From the NCBI RefSeq assembly GCF_003352185.1, contig NZ_CP029608.1, forward strand, positions 3,224,001 to 3,288,000: DNA of 64,000 bases, in the 5' to 3' direction. The notes beneath the pieces were generated by a model. The model was given only the letters and a program-made list of their open reading frames with translations, searched no databases and had not been told where the DNA came from. The position numbers and the translations under genes are program-made. This document shows, piece by piece, positions 17,390 through 26,723 of this stretch (the first letter of the stretch is position 1; each line of letters begins with the position of its first letter). The stretch comes from Pseudomonas kribbensis. GTDB taxonomy: Bacteria; Pseudomonadota; Gammaproteobacteria; Pseudomonadales; Pseudomonadaceae.

Positions 17390-18433
17390 ATGAGTACCCT
17401 GCACCGTATCGAAGCCAAACTGCTGGAAGACCGCTACGCACGCGGCTGGCACTGCCTGGGCCTGGCCGCCCCCTACCGCGACGGCAAGGCCCACCGCCTG
17501 GACGTGTTCGGCACCCGGCTGGTGGCGTTTCAGGGCGGGGACGGCGAGCTGCACATCCTCGACGGTTATTGCCCGCACATGGGCGCCGACCTCAGCACCG
17601 GTTGCGTCGAGGGCAATTCGATTCGCTGCCCTTTCCATGCCTGGCGCTGGGGCGCTGACGGCGTGTGCGATGACATTCCTTACGCCAAGCGCATTCCGCC
17701 TCGGGCCAAACTGAAGAGTTGGCCGCTGATGGAGGAAAACCATCTGCTGTTCGTCTGGAATGACCCCGAAGGCAACCCGCCGCTGCCCGAGCAACGCATC
17801 CCGCGCATTGACGCCTGCTTCAGCAACGAATGGGCCGAGTGGGAAGTCGCCGAATTGCAGATCGACACCAACTGCCGCGAATTGATCGATAACGTCGCCG
17901 ACATGGCGCACTTCGGCACGGTGCACGGCGCCCCGGTCGAGGCCTTCAGCAACGTGTTCGAAGGCCACCTCGCCACGCAGATCATGAGCGCCCGCAGTGA
18001 GCGGCTGTCCGGCGACAGCGCGCTGAGCACCGTGGCCACCTATTACGGGCCGGCCTACCAGATCACCGAAATGACCGGTGCCATGAACGGCCAGCCGATC
18101 CATTCGATCCTGCTCAACTGCCATGTGCCGATTGACCTCGACAGCTTCACCCTGCGCTACGGCGTGCTGGTGAAAAAGATCCCGGGCCTGAGCGAAGAAC
18201 AGAATCAGGCGATGGCCAAGGCCTATGTGCAGCAGGCCCAGGCAGCCTTTTACGAGGACGTGTCGATCTGGCACAGCAAGACCCGCGTCGACAACCCGCT
18301 GCTGTGCGATGGCGACGGCCCGGTCTATCAATTGCGCCGCTGGTACGAGCAGTTCTACACCGACGTCGCGCTGCTTTCGGCGGAGGTGAAGGAGCACAAA
18401 GAGTTCATCGTGCGGGCCCGCGAACACGCCTGA
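17390..18433 (+). CDS. kshA: 3-ketosteroid 9-alpha-hydroxylase, Rieske oxygenase component
   Basis: 347 residues, ATG at 17390. The N-terminal Rieske domain has both [2Fe-2S] pairs: YCPHMGADLS and RCPFHAWRW (C-x-H and C-x2-H). The mononuclear iron motif follows as DNVADMAHFGTVHG (D..H....H). Length and the clean Rieske plus catalytic layout match KshA. With the reductase at 3816-4901 it would hydroxylate C9 and, together with KstD, open ring B. It stands alone between the shared operator and a hairpin, just upstream of the regulator gene. Confidence 0.86.
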   Translation: MSTLHRIEAKLLEDRYARGWHCLGLAAPYRDGKAHRLDVFGTRLVAFQGGDGELHILDGYCPHMGADLSTGCVEGNSIRCPFHAWRWGADGVCDDIPYAKRIPPRAKLKSWPLMEENHLLFVWNDPEGNPPLPEQRIPRIDACFSNEWAEWEVAELQIDTNCRELIDNVADMAHFGTVHGAPVEAFSNVFEGHLATQIMSARSERLSGDSALSTVATYYGPAYQITEMTGAMNGQPIHSILLNCHVPIDLDSFTLRYGVLVKKIPGLSEEQNQAMAKAYVQQAQAAFYEDVSIWHSKTRVDNPLLCDGDGPVYQLRRWYEQFYTDVALLSAEVKEHKEFIVRAREHA

Positions 18434-18457
18434 TCAGCGGGTTTTCGCGATCCTGCG

Positions 18458-18481
18458 CCTGACCGGCCGCCGCCGGTCAGG
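18458..18481 (+). terminator. Hairpin after kshA
   Basis: CCTGACCGG, loop CCGCCG, CCGGTCAGG: a 9-bp perfect stem 25 bp after kshA. There is no strong U tract, so read-through to the regulator is possible. Confidence 0.6.
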
Positions 18482-18565
18482 CCTGGTGCCCGGGCGTTGC
18501 AAGTGGTCGATACAGGCGCTTATTCTCGGGCACCGCAAACCACTAATAATAAGAACGGGTTCCCC

Positions 18566-19696
18566 ATGCAGCAGAGCCTCAGCCTCGACACGTTCAGCGA
18601 TCTCATCGGCAACCTGTATCAGGGGCCGCTGGAAACCATTCCCTGGGCGACCTTTCTCAACCAGCTCAACGTTCATCTTGAAAGCAAATACGTGACCTTC
18701 ATCCTGCGGCCGCCCAGCACCCACGTGGACGGACTAATGGTCAACACCACCGGCACCTCCACCGAAGCCGTCGCTTCGTACAACACGCATTTCTTCACCC
18801 TCGACCCCTTCGTCGGCCTGCCCAACCGTCAGGTGGTGACCCTTGCCGAATTCGTCTCCAGCGATGACTGGCAGAAATCCGAGTTCTACAAGAACTTCCT
18901 CGAAGCGGTGGACGTGTTCCATATCCTCGGCGCCGACATCAATACCTGCGACGGCGCCCAGTGCCGGATCCGTATCAGTCGCGGGCGGGATGACAAGCCG
19001 TTTGGCGATGAAGAGAAAACCCTGCTCGCGCATTTCATTCCGCACCTCGAGCGCTCGATCAAGGTTCACATGCAACTCAACCGCATCGAGGTCGAACGCA
19101 ACCTCTACGCCGGTGCGGTGAATCAGATGGCGGTCGGCACGATCATCCTCGACGAAGCCGGCAAAGTGCTACAGACCAACCAGGTCGCCGACCGGCTGAT
19201 CCAGGAAAAGGACGGCATCAAACTGGTCAACGATGGCCTGCAGGTCGGTACCGACCGCGACACCCAGGAGTTTCGCCGCTTGGTGAAGCAGTCGCTGCTC
19301 TCGCAGAAAAGCAGCAACCCGTCGATGGTCGAGGCACTGCGCGTGCAGCGGCCGTCCGGGCGCGCCGACCTCGGCATCATCGTGCGTTCGGTGCCGCTGT
19401 CGGAGTGGAGCGAAGGCAAACAATGCCCGACGGTGGTGATCTTCATCAGCGATCCGGAGCAACAGTCCACCGCGCCCCAGGAGATCGTCCGCGCCCTGTT
19501 CGACTTCACCCCGGCCGAAACCCAACTGGCGATGTTGCTGGCCAACGGGCTGACCCTCGATGAAGCCTCGGAAGAACTGGGCATCAGCCGCAACACCGCC
19601 CGCGCCCACCTGCGCTCGACCTTCTCCAAGACCGGCGTGACCCGCCAGACCATGCTCGTGCGCCTGATCCTGCGCAGCGTGGCGACCCTCGGCTGA
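18566..19696 (+). CDS. TeiR-like LuxR-family transcriptional activator
   Basis: 376 residues from the ATG at 18566 (MQQSLSLDTFSDLIG). About 300 residues of sensor region precede a C-terminal LuxR/GerE helix-turn-helix: FTPAETQLAMLLANGL, then LDEASEELGISRNTARAHLR. The same overall layout and size describe TeiR, the testosterone-inducible regulator of Comamonas. No autoinducer-binding or receiver signature is evident. The gene lies in the middle of the island and is followed by a terminator. It is the natural candidate for binding the repeated CTAGTCC-N4-GGACGATG sites; it has no such site itself, which would suit a constitutively present sensor. Confidence 0.8.
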   Translation: MQQSLSLDTFSDLIGNLYQGPLETIPWATFLNQLNVHLESKYVTFILRPPSTHVDGLMVNTTGTSTEAVASYNTHFFTLDPFVGLPNRQVVTLAEFVSSDDWQKSEFYKNFLEAVDVFHILGADINTCDGAQCRIRISRGRDDKPFGDEEKTLLAHFIPHLERSIKVHMQLNRIEVERNLYAGAVNQMAVGTIILDEAGKVLQTNQVADRLIQEKDGIKLVNDGLQVGTDRDTQEFRRLVKQSLLSQKSSNPSMVEALRVQRPSGRADLGIIVRSVPLSEWSEGKQCPTVVIFISDPEQQSTAPQEIVRALFDFTPAETQLAMLLANGLTLDEASEELGISRNTARAHLRSTFSKTGVTRQTMLVRLILRSVATLG

Positions 19697-19708
19697 CAGG
19701 CCTCCCGC

Positions 19709-19732
19709 GCCATCGCCCGCCCGGGCGATGGC
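19709..19732 (+). terminator. Terminator after the LuxR regulator
   Basis: GCCATCGCCC, short loop, GGGCGATGGC, followed by TTCTGTT. Strong GC stem just after the stop codon. Confidence 0.75.
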
Positions 19733-19744
19733 TTCTGTTCACAA

Positions 19745-19763
19745 CTAGTCCATTCAGACGAAG
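19745..19763 (+). promoter_or_regulatory. Putative LuxR/TeiR-type operator upstream of a small gene
   Basis: CTAGTCC-ATTC-AGACGAAG, two mismatches to consensus with the spacing kept, 52 bp upstream of the small gene at 19815. Confidence 0.6.
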
Positions 19764-19814
19764 CCGAAGATCTCCCGCCGCCTTACCTTGCCTCTACAAC
19801 AACAAAAAAACCGT

Positions 19815-19994
19815 ATGAGGCCCGCCATGCGAAATTCCACCTGCGCCCTGCTGCTGATCGTCTGCGTCGGCAGTTCCGTCAGCCTGTGTCAGTTGTTCAG
19901 AAACGAAGCCTATCGACCGAGCGCCGCGCTTCTGGGTTGTTCGAGCACGGCGGTGAATTGCTACCCGCCACTGGTGCGCAATCTGCTGCCATAA
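19815..19994 (+). CDS. Small exported or membrane protein of unknown function (59 residues)
   Basis: Starts at ATG 19815 (MRPAMRNSTCALLLIVCVG) or, less likely, at 19827. I do not recognise a family. The N-terminus is a basic segment followed by about 15 hydrophobic residues, consistent with a signal peptide or membrane anchor; the remaining ~30 residues contain three cysteines. What argues that it is real: it lies alone between the terminator at 19709 and the terminator at 20023, and it has its own copy of the island operator 52 bp upstream. No clear ribosome site is visible. Could be a regulon member at the envelope; function unknown. Confidence 0.55.
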   Translation: MRPAMRNSTCALLLIVCVGSSVSLCQLFRNEAYRPSAALLGCSSTAVNCYPPLVRNLLP

Positions 19995-20022
19995 ATCTGC
20001 GTCCATAGACCTGTTCAAATAG

Positions 20023-20057
20023 AAAAGCACCGGCCTGCAAGCAGCACCGGTGCTTTT
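20023..20057. terminator. Bidirectional terminator between the small gene and hsaF
   Basis: AAAAGCACCGG at 20023-20033 pairs with CCGGTGCTTTT near 20047-20056, flanked by A on one side and T on the other. Confidence 0.85.
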
Positions 20058-20073
20058 TGTTGTCTGTCGAGGA

Positions 20074-21108
20074 TCAGGTCGGCAGGAAGCCCCGCGCCCG
20101 GGACAAGGTCAGCGCCAGGTCTTCGATCATGTCTTCCTGACCGCCAACGGTGCCGCGCCGCCCCAGCTCCACCAGCAGTTCGCGGGCGGCCACCAGGTAC
20201 TTTTTCTCCGCCCGTTTGGCGAACAGCAGGAACGAGCTGTAGACCCCGGCATAGCCCAGCGTCAGGGCATCGCGGTCGAGGCGGATCGGCTGATCCATCA
20301 TCGGCACGATCAGGTCTTCGGCCACGTCCATGATCCCGTACAGATTGACGCCGCTTTCGACGCCCATGCGCTCCAGCACCGCAACGAATACTTCCAGCGG
20401 CGTGTTGCCCGCGCCTGCGCCAAGCCCCGCTGCCGAGCCGTCGATACGTGCAGCGCCCGCCTCGATCGCGGCCAGGGAGTTGGCAATCGACATGCCCAGG
20501 TTGTGGTGGCCGTGAAAGCCCACTTCGGTCGCCGAGTTCAGACCGGCGCGCAGTACGCCGATTTTCTCGCTGACTTCGTCCGGGAGCATGTAGCCCGCCG
20601 AGTCGGTGCAGTAAATGCAGTTGGCGCCGTAACTCTCCATCAACCGCGCCTGCTCCAGCAGTTTTTCCGCGCTGACCATGTGGGCCATCATCAGGAAACC
20701 AACAGTGTCGAGGCCCATTTTCGCTGACATGCCGATGTGCTGGCCGGAAACGTCGGCCTCGGTGCAGTGGGTGGCGACGCGGATGGTCGACACCCCGTGC
20801 TCATGGGCCATGCGCAGGTGATCGAGGGTGCCAATGCCGGGCAGCAATAGCGCCGAGACTTTCGCCTGGCGCAGCCGTGGAATTACCGCCGAAAAATATT
20901 CCTCGTCGCTGTGGGCCGGCATCCCGTAGTTCAGCGACGCACCGCCGAGGCCGTCGCCATGGGTGATTTCGATCAGCGGCACGCCGGCCGCATCGAGGCC
21001 GGTGGCCACGGCGATCATCTGGTCCAGGCTGATCTGATGCTGTTTGGCGTGCATGCCGTCGCGCAGGCTCATGTCGTGAAGACGAACGCGTTTACCTTGC
21101 AGATTCAT
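20074..21108 (-). CDS. hsaF: 4-hydroxy-2-oxovalerate aldolase
   Basis: 344 residues from the ATG at 21108 ([20 protein letters not shown]), which has GGAG at a better distance than the ATG at 21114. DRE-TIM aldolase: [15 protein letters not shown] with the metal aspartate and catalytic histidine, and [19 protein letters not shown]. It cleaves 4-hydroxy-2-oxo acids from the ring-A fragment to pyruvate and an aldehyde that is channelled to the dehydrogenase encoded next to it. Last gene of the leftward operon hsaD-hsaE-hsaG-hsaF. Confidence 0.92.
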   Translation of the reverse strand: MNLQGKRVRLHDMSLRDGMHAKQHQISLDQMIAVATGLDAAGVPLIEITHGDGLGGASLNYGMPAHSDEEYFSAVIPRLRQAKVSALLLPGIGTLDHLRMAHEHGVSTIRVATHCTEADVSGQHIGMSAKMGLDTVGFLMMAHMVSAEKLLEQARLMESYGANCIYCTDSAGYMLPDEVSEKIGVLRAGLNSATEVGFHGHHNLGMSIANSLAAIEAGAARIDGSAAGLGAGAGNTPLEVFVAVLERMGVESGVNLYGIMDVAEDLIVPMMDQPIRLDRDALTLGYAGVYSSFLLFAKRAEKKYLVAARELLVELGRRGTVGGQEDMIEDLALTLSRARGFLPT

Positions 21109-21121
21109 GGTCATTCTCCAC

Positions 21122-22030
21122 TTAACGGGCGGGCAGTTGCAGGGCGCCCTTGTGGGCTTCTTCGGCGAACATTTCGGCGGTGCGCAGGCCGGCGGCGGTC
21201 ATGATGTCGAGGTTGCCGGCGGACTTGGGCAGGAAATCCCCGAGGCCTTCCACCTCGATGAAGATCGAGACCTTGCGGCCATCGAACACCGGGCCGTTGA
21301 TCAGCTTGTAACCGGGCACATAGCGCTGCACTTCCTCGACCATCTGCAGCACAGAGGCGCGAATCCGCTGCTGATCCGGCTCGTCGTCCGTCAGGCAATG
21401 GATGGTGTCGCGCATCATCAGCGGCGGTTCGGCCGGGTTGATGACGATAATCGCCTTGCCACGGCGGGCGCCGCCGATCTTCTCGACCGCGCCGGCCGTG
21501 GTGCGGGTGAACTCGTCGATGTTCTGCCGGGTGCCCGGCCCGACCGAGCCGGACGACACGGTGGCGACAATTTCACCGTAACTCACCGATTGCACCCGCG
21601 ACACCGCCGCCACCATCGGGATCGTCGCCTGGCCACCGCAGGTGACCATGTTGACGTTCATCGCCAGCGACGCCGCGTGTTCCTTGAGGTTGACCGGCGG
21701 CACGCAGAACGGGCCGATGGCCGCCGGCGTGAGGTCGATCATGATCACCCCCAGCTCGTTGAGCTTGCGGCTGTTCTGCTCGTGGACGTAGGCCGAGGTC
21801 GCGTCGAAGGCGATGCGAATGTCATCGTCGAGGACATGGGGCAGCAGCCCGTCGACGCCGCCGGCGGTGGTTTTCACCCCCAGTTCACGGGCGCGCTTGA
21901 GGCCCTCGGACTCGGGGTCGACGCCGACCATCCACACCGGCTCGATCCATTCCGATCGACACATTTTCATCAGCAGGTCGGTGCCAATGTTTCCCGGGCC
22001 GATAATGGCCGCTCTGAGTTTCTTGTTCAT
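21122..22030 (-). CDS. hsaG: Acetaldehyde/propanal dehydrogenase (acylating)
   Basis: 302 residues from the ATG at 22030; an in-frame GTG at 22045 is less likely. N-terminal Rossmann motif [14 protein letters not shown] and the active-site cysteine in [17 protein letters not shown]. It converts the aldehyde made by the aldolase to acyl-CoA with NAD+, usually as a channelling complex with it; the two genes lie 13 bp apart. In steroid degraders the HsaF/HsaG pair releases pyruvate and propanoyl-CoA. Confidence 0.92.
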   Translation of the reverse strand: MNKKLRAAIIGPGNIGTDLLMKMCRSEWIEPVWMVGVDPESEGLKRARELGVKTTAGGVDGLLPHVLDDDIRIAFDATSAYVHEQNSRKLNELGVIMIDLTPAAIGPFCVPPVNLKEHAASLAMNVNMVTCGGQATIPMVAAVSRVQSVSYGEIVATVSSGSVGPGTRQNIDEFTRTTAGAVEKIGGARRGKAIIVINPAEPPLMMRDTIHCLTDDEPDQQRIRASVLQMVEEVQRYVPGYKLINGPVFDGRKVSIFIEVEGLGDFLPKSAGNLDIMTAAGLRTAEMFAEEAHKGALQLPAR

Positions 22031-22048
22031 CCGGTTAAACCCCACGGG

Positions 22049-22840
22049 TCAGGCGCAGAAAGACACCCGGGCAGAGCCCAGGCCATCGATGGTCAGAGAA
22101 AAACGGTCGCCCGCACGGGCAGGCTCAAGCGGTACAAGGGAGCCTGAGAGAATCAGCTCTCCCGCCTTGAACGGAATACCGAAGGCGCCCAGGGTGTTGG
22201 CCAGCCAGGCAACCGCCGTCAGAGGGTTACCCTGCACCGCCGAGCCCAGTCCTTCGCTCAGCGGTTCGTCGTTCTTGAATACGCGCATGTGCAGGTTCGG
22301 CAGGTCCAGCGCTCGCGGATCGGCTTGCACATCACCCAGCACAAACACACCGCAAGAGGCGTTGTCGGCGACGGTATCCTGAATGCGGATGCGCCAGTCG
22401 TGGATCCGTGAGTCGACGATCTCGAAGCACGGCGTCACGTATTCGGTCGCCGCCAGTACATCGGCTTCAGTCACGCCGGGGCCGATCAGGTCGTGCTTGA
22501 GCCGGAACGCGATCTCGCCCTCGGCACGGGGCTGGATCAGCCGGTTGGCCGACAGGGAAATATTCGCGTCATTGTCGAACGACATCTGCCGGGTGATGAA
22601 GCCAAAATCCGGCTGATGCACGTTGAGCATTCGCTGAACTGCTGCCGAGGTCACGCCGATCTTCTTGCCGACGATTTGGTCACCGGCCGCGACCCGACGC
22701 TCGATGCAATAGAGCGAAACGTGGTAGGCGTCTTCGATGCTGATCGACGGCCAGCGCTCGGTCAGCGGGGCCACGGTGTTGCCCGCAAGCAGCGCCTGAT
22801 ACAACTCTTCGCCGAACTGGCGACGCAATTGCGCGCTCAT
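22049..22840 (-). CDS. hsaE: 2-hydroxypenta-2,4-dienoate-type hydratase
   Basis: 263 residues from the ATG at 22840 (MSAQLRRQFGEELYQALL) with GGAAGG upstream. Hydratase/decarboxylase family signatures: GKKIGVTSAAVQRMLNVHQPDFG and the metal-binding EGEIAFRLKHDL. It hydrates the dienoate released from ring A by HsaD to the 4-hydroxy-2-oxo acid used by the aldolase. Its start overlaps the hsaD stop by 4 bp (ATGA), so the two are coupled. Confidence 0.9.
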   Translation of the reverse strand: MSAQLRRQFGEELYQALLAGNTVAPLTERWPSISIEDAYHVSLYCIERRVAAGDQIVGKKIGVTSAAVQRMLNVHQPDFGFITRQMSFDNDANISLSANRLIQPRAEGEIAFRLKHDLIGPGVTEADVLAATEYVTPCFEIVDSRIHDWRIRIQDTVADNASCGVFVLGDVQADPRALDLPNLHMRVFKNDEPLSEGLGSAVQGNPLTAVAWLANTLGAFGIPFKAGELILSGSLVPLEPARAGDRFSLTIDGLGSARVSFCA

Positions 22841-23679
22841 CGCTGGCCTTCCTGGAAGAAGAACAGACACTCGCGATTGAACAGCTCGCGGTACTCGACC
22901 ATCACCCAATGCCCGCATTCGCTGAGCAGCACAAACCGGATGTTCCGGCAGTGCTGCATCATCGTTTGCGCACCCGACACCGGACAGAACTTGTCGTCCA
23001 TGCCCCAGAACCCGAGGATCGGGCACTGCAATTCCTTGAGGCGTTCGGTCATGTTCGGCACTTGCATGGTCGACAGCACGCAGACCGGTTGCTCGCGCAC
23101 CACGGCGACCCGTTCGTTGACCGTTTCAGAACTGATCAACGACTCGTCGAACAATTGCAGGGTCAGTAAACGGCGCATGCCATCGGCGTCGTGCAATTCA
23201 CCTCGGGCAAACGCGGCGCCCATTTTCTGGATGCCTTCCATTTGCAGGTAATACTGCTCCTTTTCCATCAACCCGCCCGGCGCCATCAGCACCAGTCGGC
23301 TGACCCGCTGCGGCTGGTCCAGGGCCAGTTTGATGGCGATGGCGCCGCCCAGGGAGTTGCCCACCAGAATGCAGCGCTGAATATCCAGGGCATCGAGCAG
23401 CCCGCTCAGGGCGCTGACGAAAAAGTCCAGGGTGTAAAGGGTGTCCGGCTTGTCGGACGCGCCATAACCCGGCAGGTCGGGCACGATCACGCGGTAACCG
23501 GCGGTGACGAACAACGGGTAGTTCTGTTTGAAATTGCTGTGGCCGCTGGCACCGGGCCCGCTGCCGTGAATGAACACCACCGTCTCGGCGCTGCCGGTGC
23601 CCTCCCCGCCGATATCCAGATAATGCAGCCGCAACCCCTGCGGCAGCGTAACGAAGTGCCCTTGCGCCATTGCGCTCAT
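22837..23679 (-). CDS. hsaD: Meta-cleavage product hydrolase
   Basis: 280 residues, ATG at 23679 (another ATG at 23670). Alpha/beta hydrolase of the BphD/HsaD group: oxyanion FIHGSGPGASGHSN, nucleophile VGNSLGGAIA and catalytic histidine ECGHWVMVE. It hydrolyses 4,9-DSHA, the meta-cleaved ring A/B compound, to the C/D-ring acid and the dienoate passed to the hydratase gene downstream. First gene of the leftward hsaDEGF operon, with an operator 58 bp upstream. The BphD of biphenyl pathways would look similar; context decides. Confidence 0.88.
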   Translation of the reverse strand: MSAMAQGHFVTLPQGLRLHYLDIGGEGTGSAETVVFIHGSGPGASGHSNFKQNYPLFVTAGYRVIVPDLPGYGASDKPDTLYTLDFFVSALSGLLDALDIQRCILVGNSLGGAIAIKLALDQPQRVSRLVLMAPGGLMEKEQYYLQMEGIQKMGAAFARGELHDADGMRRLLTLQLFDESLISSETVNERVAVVREQPVCVLSTMQVPNMTERLKELQCPILGFWGMDDKFCPVSGAQTMMQHCRNIRFVLLSECGHWVMVEYRELFNRECLFFFQEGQR

Positions 23680-23736
23680 AAGGTGTGCTCCCGGCTATTG
23701 TTGTGGCCGGATTATTTCCGCTGGCCAGCCCCCCAA

Positions 23737-23755
23737 CATCGTCCGACAGGACTAG
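23737..23755 (-). promoter_or_regulatory. Putative LuxR/TeiR-type operator facing hsaD
   Basis: CATCGTCC-GACA-GGACTAG, a perfect left-facing consensus, 58 bp upstream of hsaD. Confidence 0.75.
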
Positions 23756-23760
23756 CCGTC

Positions 23761-23779
23761 CTAGTCTTTTCGGACGTTG
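23761..23779 (+). promoter_or_regulatory. Putative LuxR/TeiR-type operator facing the SDR at 23842
   Basis: CTAGTCT-TTTC-GGACGTTG, two mismatches to consensus, 63 bp upstream of the SDR start and only 5 bp from the left-facing site. Confidence 0.65.
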
Positions 23780-23841
23780 GCCACCGGGCCCCGCGCCCCT
23801 AGCATCGAGGGCACTGATCTTTGACTGAACGAGGCTTTTGC

Positions 23842-24615
23842 ATGCTGGATGCGCTGGATTTTCGCGGCAAAGTGGTGCTGGTCACCGGAGGTGGCAAAGG
23901 GGCTGGTCGGGGTATCAGTCAGCGGTTTCTCGATGGCGGTGCCGAGGTGGTGATCTGCGGGCGTGAGGCGCCGGATTCACTGCCTTTTGGCGCAGGACGC
24001 GAGGCAGTGTTCCTGCCGTGCGATCTGCGTGACGTAGAGCAATCCGGGCGGTTGATCGACGCCATCGTCGAGCGTTTTGGCCGGCTCGACGTGCTGGTCA
24101 ACAATGCCGGCGGCTCGCCGAATGCCGACGCCGCCAGCGCCTCGCCGCGTTTCAGCGAAGCGATCATTCGCCTGAACCTGCTGGCCCCGCTGAATCTCTG
24201 TCAGCAGGCCAATCGGGTGATGCAGATGCAGGACAACGGCGGTGCAATCATCAATATCTGTAGCGTCAGCGCGGTTCGTCCTTCACCGGGCACGGCGGCT
24301 TATGGCGCGGCCAAGGCTGGATTGCTCAACCTGACTCGCTCGCTGGCCGTGGAATGGGCACCGAAGGTGCGGGTCAACGCGGTCACGGCCGGGTTGATCC
24401 TTACCGAACAGGCCGCCCTGCATTACGGCGATCAGGCCGGTATTGCCCGTGTGGCTGCAACCATTCCGCTGCAACGCCTGGCGGCGCCGGAAGACATCGG
24501 CGATACCTGCCTGTACCTCGCCTCCCCTCTGGCGCGTTATGTCAGCGGCGCGGACATCACCGTGCATGGTGGTGGCGAACGCCCGGCGTTTCTCGACGCT
24601 GCCCAGTCCCATTGA
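23842..24615 (+). CDS. SDR family oxidoreductase
   Basis: 257 residues from the ATG at 23842 (MLDALDFRGKVVLVTGGG), with CGAGG upstream; a TTG at 23821 in frame is not needed. SDR motifs: TGGGKGAGRGIS, NNAGGS, active site YGAAK in AYGAAKAGLLNLT. The end SGADITVHGGGERP is typical. Paired with the SRPBCC gene 23 bp downstream and driven by its own operator. Likely a steroid or C/D-ring hydroxyacyl dehydrogenase; substrate unknown. Confidence 0.75.
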   Translation: MLDALDFRGKVVLVTGGGKGAGRGISQRFLDGGAEVVICGREAPDSLPFGAGREAVFLPCDLRDVEQSGRLIDAIVERFGRLDVLVNNAGGSPNADAASASPRFSEAIIRLNLLAPLNLCQQANRVMQMQDNGGAIINICSVSAVRPSPGTAAYGAAKAGLLNLTRSLAVEWAPKVRVNAVTAGLILTEQAALHYGDQAGIARVAATIPLQRLAAPEDIGDTCLYLASPLARYVSGADITVHGGGERPAFLDAAQSH

Positions 24616-24638
24616 ACCTGATCAAAAGGAAATCCAGC

Positions 24639-25094
24639 ATGCCGGCAACTGCCTGCCACAGCGTTCTGCTCGAACTGTCTCCGCCCGCCGCCTGGGCCAA
24701 ACTGCGGGATCTGCGCCTGGCGCCCCACTATGTGCCGGGACTCACCGGCTGCCAGCTGCATCCCGGACCAATCGAAGGGCTCGGCGCCAGTCGCCGGGTA
24801 TTTCGCAAGGGCGGCCAGTGGCTGGATGAAAGCGTGGTGCAATGGCAGGACGGCGTCGGTTTTGTCCTGGTGCTGCACAAGGCCAGCGCCGGTGCGCCCT
24901 TCCCGTTTCGCGAAGCCAGTTTCAGTTATGCCTTGCAGCGCGAGGGTGAGTTCAGCCGCATGACCACCCAGATGCACTACAGCCTGCGCGGCGGCAGACT
25001 GATGGAAAAACTGCTGGGCAAGGCGTTCAACAAGGTTGTGCGGCAGATTGCCGAGAATCTCAAGGTCTATTACGAAAACGGTATCTCGCAATGA
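24639..25094 (+). CDS. SRPBCC family small lipid-binding-type protein
   Basis: 151 residues from the ATG at 24639 after AAAAGGA. It reads as a START/SRPBCC (polyketide cyclase-like) domain over its whole length: an initial LLELSPPAAWAKLRDL, a middle GASRRVFRKGG and a C-terminal amphipathic helix with KAFNKVVRQIAENLKVY. Such proteins hold hydrophobic ligands in a cavity, sometimes with catalysis. A steroid-binding or accessory role is plausible by context only. Confidence 0.65.
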   Translation: MPATACHSVLLELSPPAAWAKLRDLRLAPHYVPGLTGCQLHPGPIEGLGASRRVFRKGGQWLDESVVQWQDGVGFVLVLHKASAGAPFPFREASFSYALQREGEFSRMTTQMHYSLRGGRLMEKLLGKAFNKVVRQIAENLKVYYENGISQ

Positions 25095-25098
25095 ATCG

Positions 25099-25132
25099 GG
25101 TTGCAGGCTGCGATATGGCGCAGCCTGCAACC
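25099..25132. terminator. Bidirectional terminator between SRPBCC and ksi
   Basis: GGTTGCAGGCTGCG, loop ATATGG, CGCAGCCTGCAACC: a 14-bp perfect stem between two convergent genes. Confidence 0.85.
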
Positions 25133-25136
25133 GCAA

Positions 25137-25520
25137 TCAGGGCTGCGGCCCGATGTTGGCTTCGCTCCAATAGGCTTTCATCGAGCGGATCTTGCCGGCG
25201 TCATCGAATTCCATCACATCGATCACATGCAGCGAGCATGGCTGCCCCGCCCACTGCATGTCGACCCGAAACGGCATCGCCCCACACCCGTTCAAGGTCG
25301 CGCGAACCGGGCCGGTCAACGTAGCTGAAACCTTGCTCGCGCCCAGGCCCTGGCGGTAGAAGCGCTCGATGTCAGCGAGGCCCTGAATCGGCGGCTGACC
25401 GACCGGGTCTTCGACCGTCGCACCCTCGTTGTACAGTGCAAGAATTCCGTCGATGTCACCGGCATCCACCAACTCCACATAACGGGCCATGGTGGTTTGA
25501 ATCTGCTGTGCGCTGATCAT
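25137..25520 (-). CDS. ksi: Steroid delta-isomerase (ketosteroid isomerase)
   Basis: 127 residues, ATG at 25520. It lines up by eye with the well-studied P. putida enzyme (131 residues): MARYVELVDAGDI, TVEDPVGQPPI, FYRQGLGASKV, LTGPVRATLNGCGAMPFRV and the end KAYWSEAN. The catalytic residues are all where expected with a two-residue offset: Tyr14 (Tyr16), Asp38 (Asp40) and Asp101 (Asp103). It moves the C5-C6 double bond of 3-keto-delta5 steroids to C4-C5, so the island can use delta5 substrates. It is the last gene of the leftward operon that starts with the acyl-CoA dehydrogenases; its ATG directly follows the thiolase stop. Confidence 0.95.
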   Translation of the reverse strand: MISAQQIQTTMARYVELVDAGDIDGILALYNEGATVEDPVGQPPIQGLADIERFYRQGLGASKVSATLTGPVRATLNGCGAMPFRVDMQWAGQPCSLHVIDVMEFDDAGKIRSMKAYWSEANIGPQP

Positions 25521-26723
25521 TCAGACCACCTCGAACAGTGCCGCAGCGCCCATGCCGCCGCCGATGCACATGCTCACCACCACATAACGCAAGCCACGGC
25601 GCTGACCTTCGATCAAGGCGTGACCGACCATCCGCGCACCGGACATGCCGAACGGATGCCCCAGCGCAATTGCCCCGCCGTTGACGTTCAATCGCTCCTG
25701 AGGGATGCCCAGCGTGTCACGGCAATACAGCACCTGACAGGCAAACGCTTCGTTCAGCTCCCACAGGCCGATGTGGTCCATGGTCAGGCCTTGGCGCTTG
25801 AGCAGTTTCGGAATCGCGTAGATCGGGCCGATGCCCATCTCGTCGGAGTTGCAGCCCGCGACGGCCATCCCGCGATAAATCCCCAAGGGTTCCAGCCCGC
25901 GTTTCTCGGCCAGTTTGGCGCTCATCAACACCGAAACTGACGCGCCGTCGGACAGCTGCGAAGCATTGCCGGCGGTAATGAAACGGCCCTTTTCGGTCCA
26001 TTCGCCGCCGGCCCAGACCGGTTCCAGGGCAGCGAGATTCTCGCGGGTGGTATCAACGCGGTTGCACTCGTCGCGTTGCAGGCTGAGGGTTTCGAAGCGT
26101 GTTTCGCCAGTGGCCTTGTCGAATATCGCCTTGCGACTGGTCATCGGCGCCAGTTCCCGGTCGAACAGCCCGGCGCTCTGGGCCAGGGCGGTACGCACCT
26201 GGCTGTGGTAGCTGTATTCGTCCTGCTCCTCGCGGCTGATGCCGTAGCGGGCGGCGACGATCTCGGCGGTTTCGATCATCGGAATGTAAGCGTGCGGATC
26301 GCGCTCAAGCACTACCCCGGACTGATTGCGATAGAGGTTCTTGTGCTTGTTCTGCACCAGTGAAATCGACTCCAGGCCACCGGCCACGGCTATGTCGATT
26401 TCGTCGCACATGATGCTTTTGGCGGCCATGGCGATGCTCATCAACCCCGACGAGCATTGACGTTCGACGGCCATGCCCGACACGGAAAACGGCAAGCCGG
26501 CGGCAATCGCACACTGGCGACCGAGGTTGTAGGACTGCGTGCCTTGCTGCGCCGCCGCGCCGATGATCACGTCGTCCACTTCACCGGGCTCGATGCCCGC
26601 CCGGCGCACGGCTTCGCGCACCACGTGGCCACCGAGCAGTGGCGCTTCGGTGTCGTTGAATGCACCGCGAAAGGCTTTGCCGATCGGGGTGCGGGCGGTC
26701 GAAACGATGACGGCTTCTTTCAT
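25521..26723 (-). CDS. Acetyl-CoA C-acyltransferase (thiolase)
   Basis: 400 residues from the ATG at 26723 ([15 protein letters not shown]) with GAGGAG upstream. Thiolase signatures: nucleophilic cysteine in [10 protein letters not shown] (about residue 90), [11 protein letters not shown] and the second cysteine in SMCIGGGMG. It should cleave a 3-oxoacyl-CoA from side-chain or C/D-ring breakdown. Overlaps the MaoC stop by 4 bp upstream and abuts ksi downstream. A FadA5/FadA6-type role is likely; which of the two is not decided by sequence. Confidence 0.85.
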   Translation of the reverse strand: MKEAVIVSTARTPIGKAFRGAFNDTEAPLLGGHVVREAVRRAGIEPGEVDDVIIGAAAQQGTQSYNLGRQCAIAAGLPFSVSGMAVERQCSSGLMSIAMAAKSIMCDEIDIAVAGGLESISLVQNKHKNLYRNQSGVVLERDPHAYIPMIETAEIVAARYGISREEQDEYSYHSQVRTALAQSAGLFDRELAPMTSRKAIFDKATGETRFETLSLQRDECNRVDTTRENLAALEPVWAGGEWTEKGRFITAGNASQLSDGASVSVLMSAKLAEKRGLEPLGIYRGMAVAGCNSDEMGIGPIYAIPKLLKRQGLTMDHIGLWELNEAFACQVLYCRDTLGIPQERLNVNGGAIALGHPFGMSGARMVGHALIEGQRRGLRYVVVSMCIGGGMGAAALFEVV

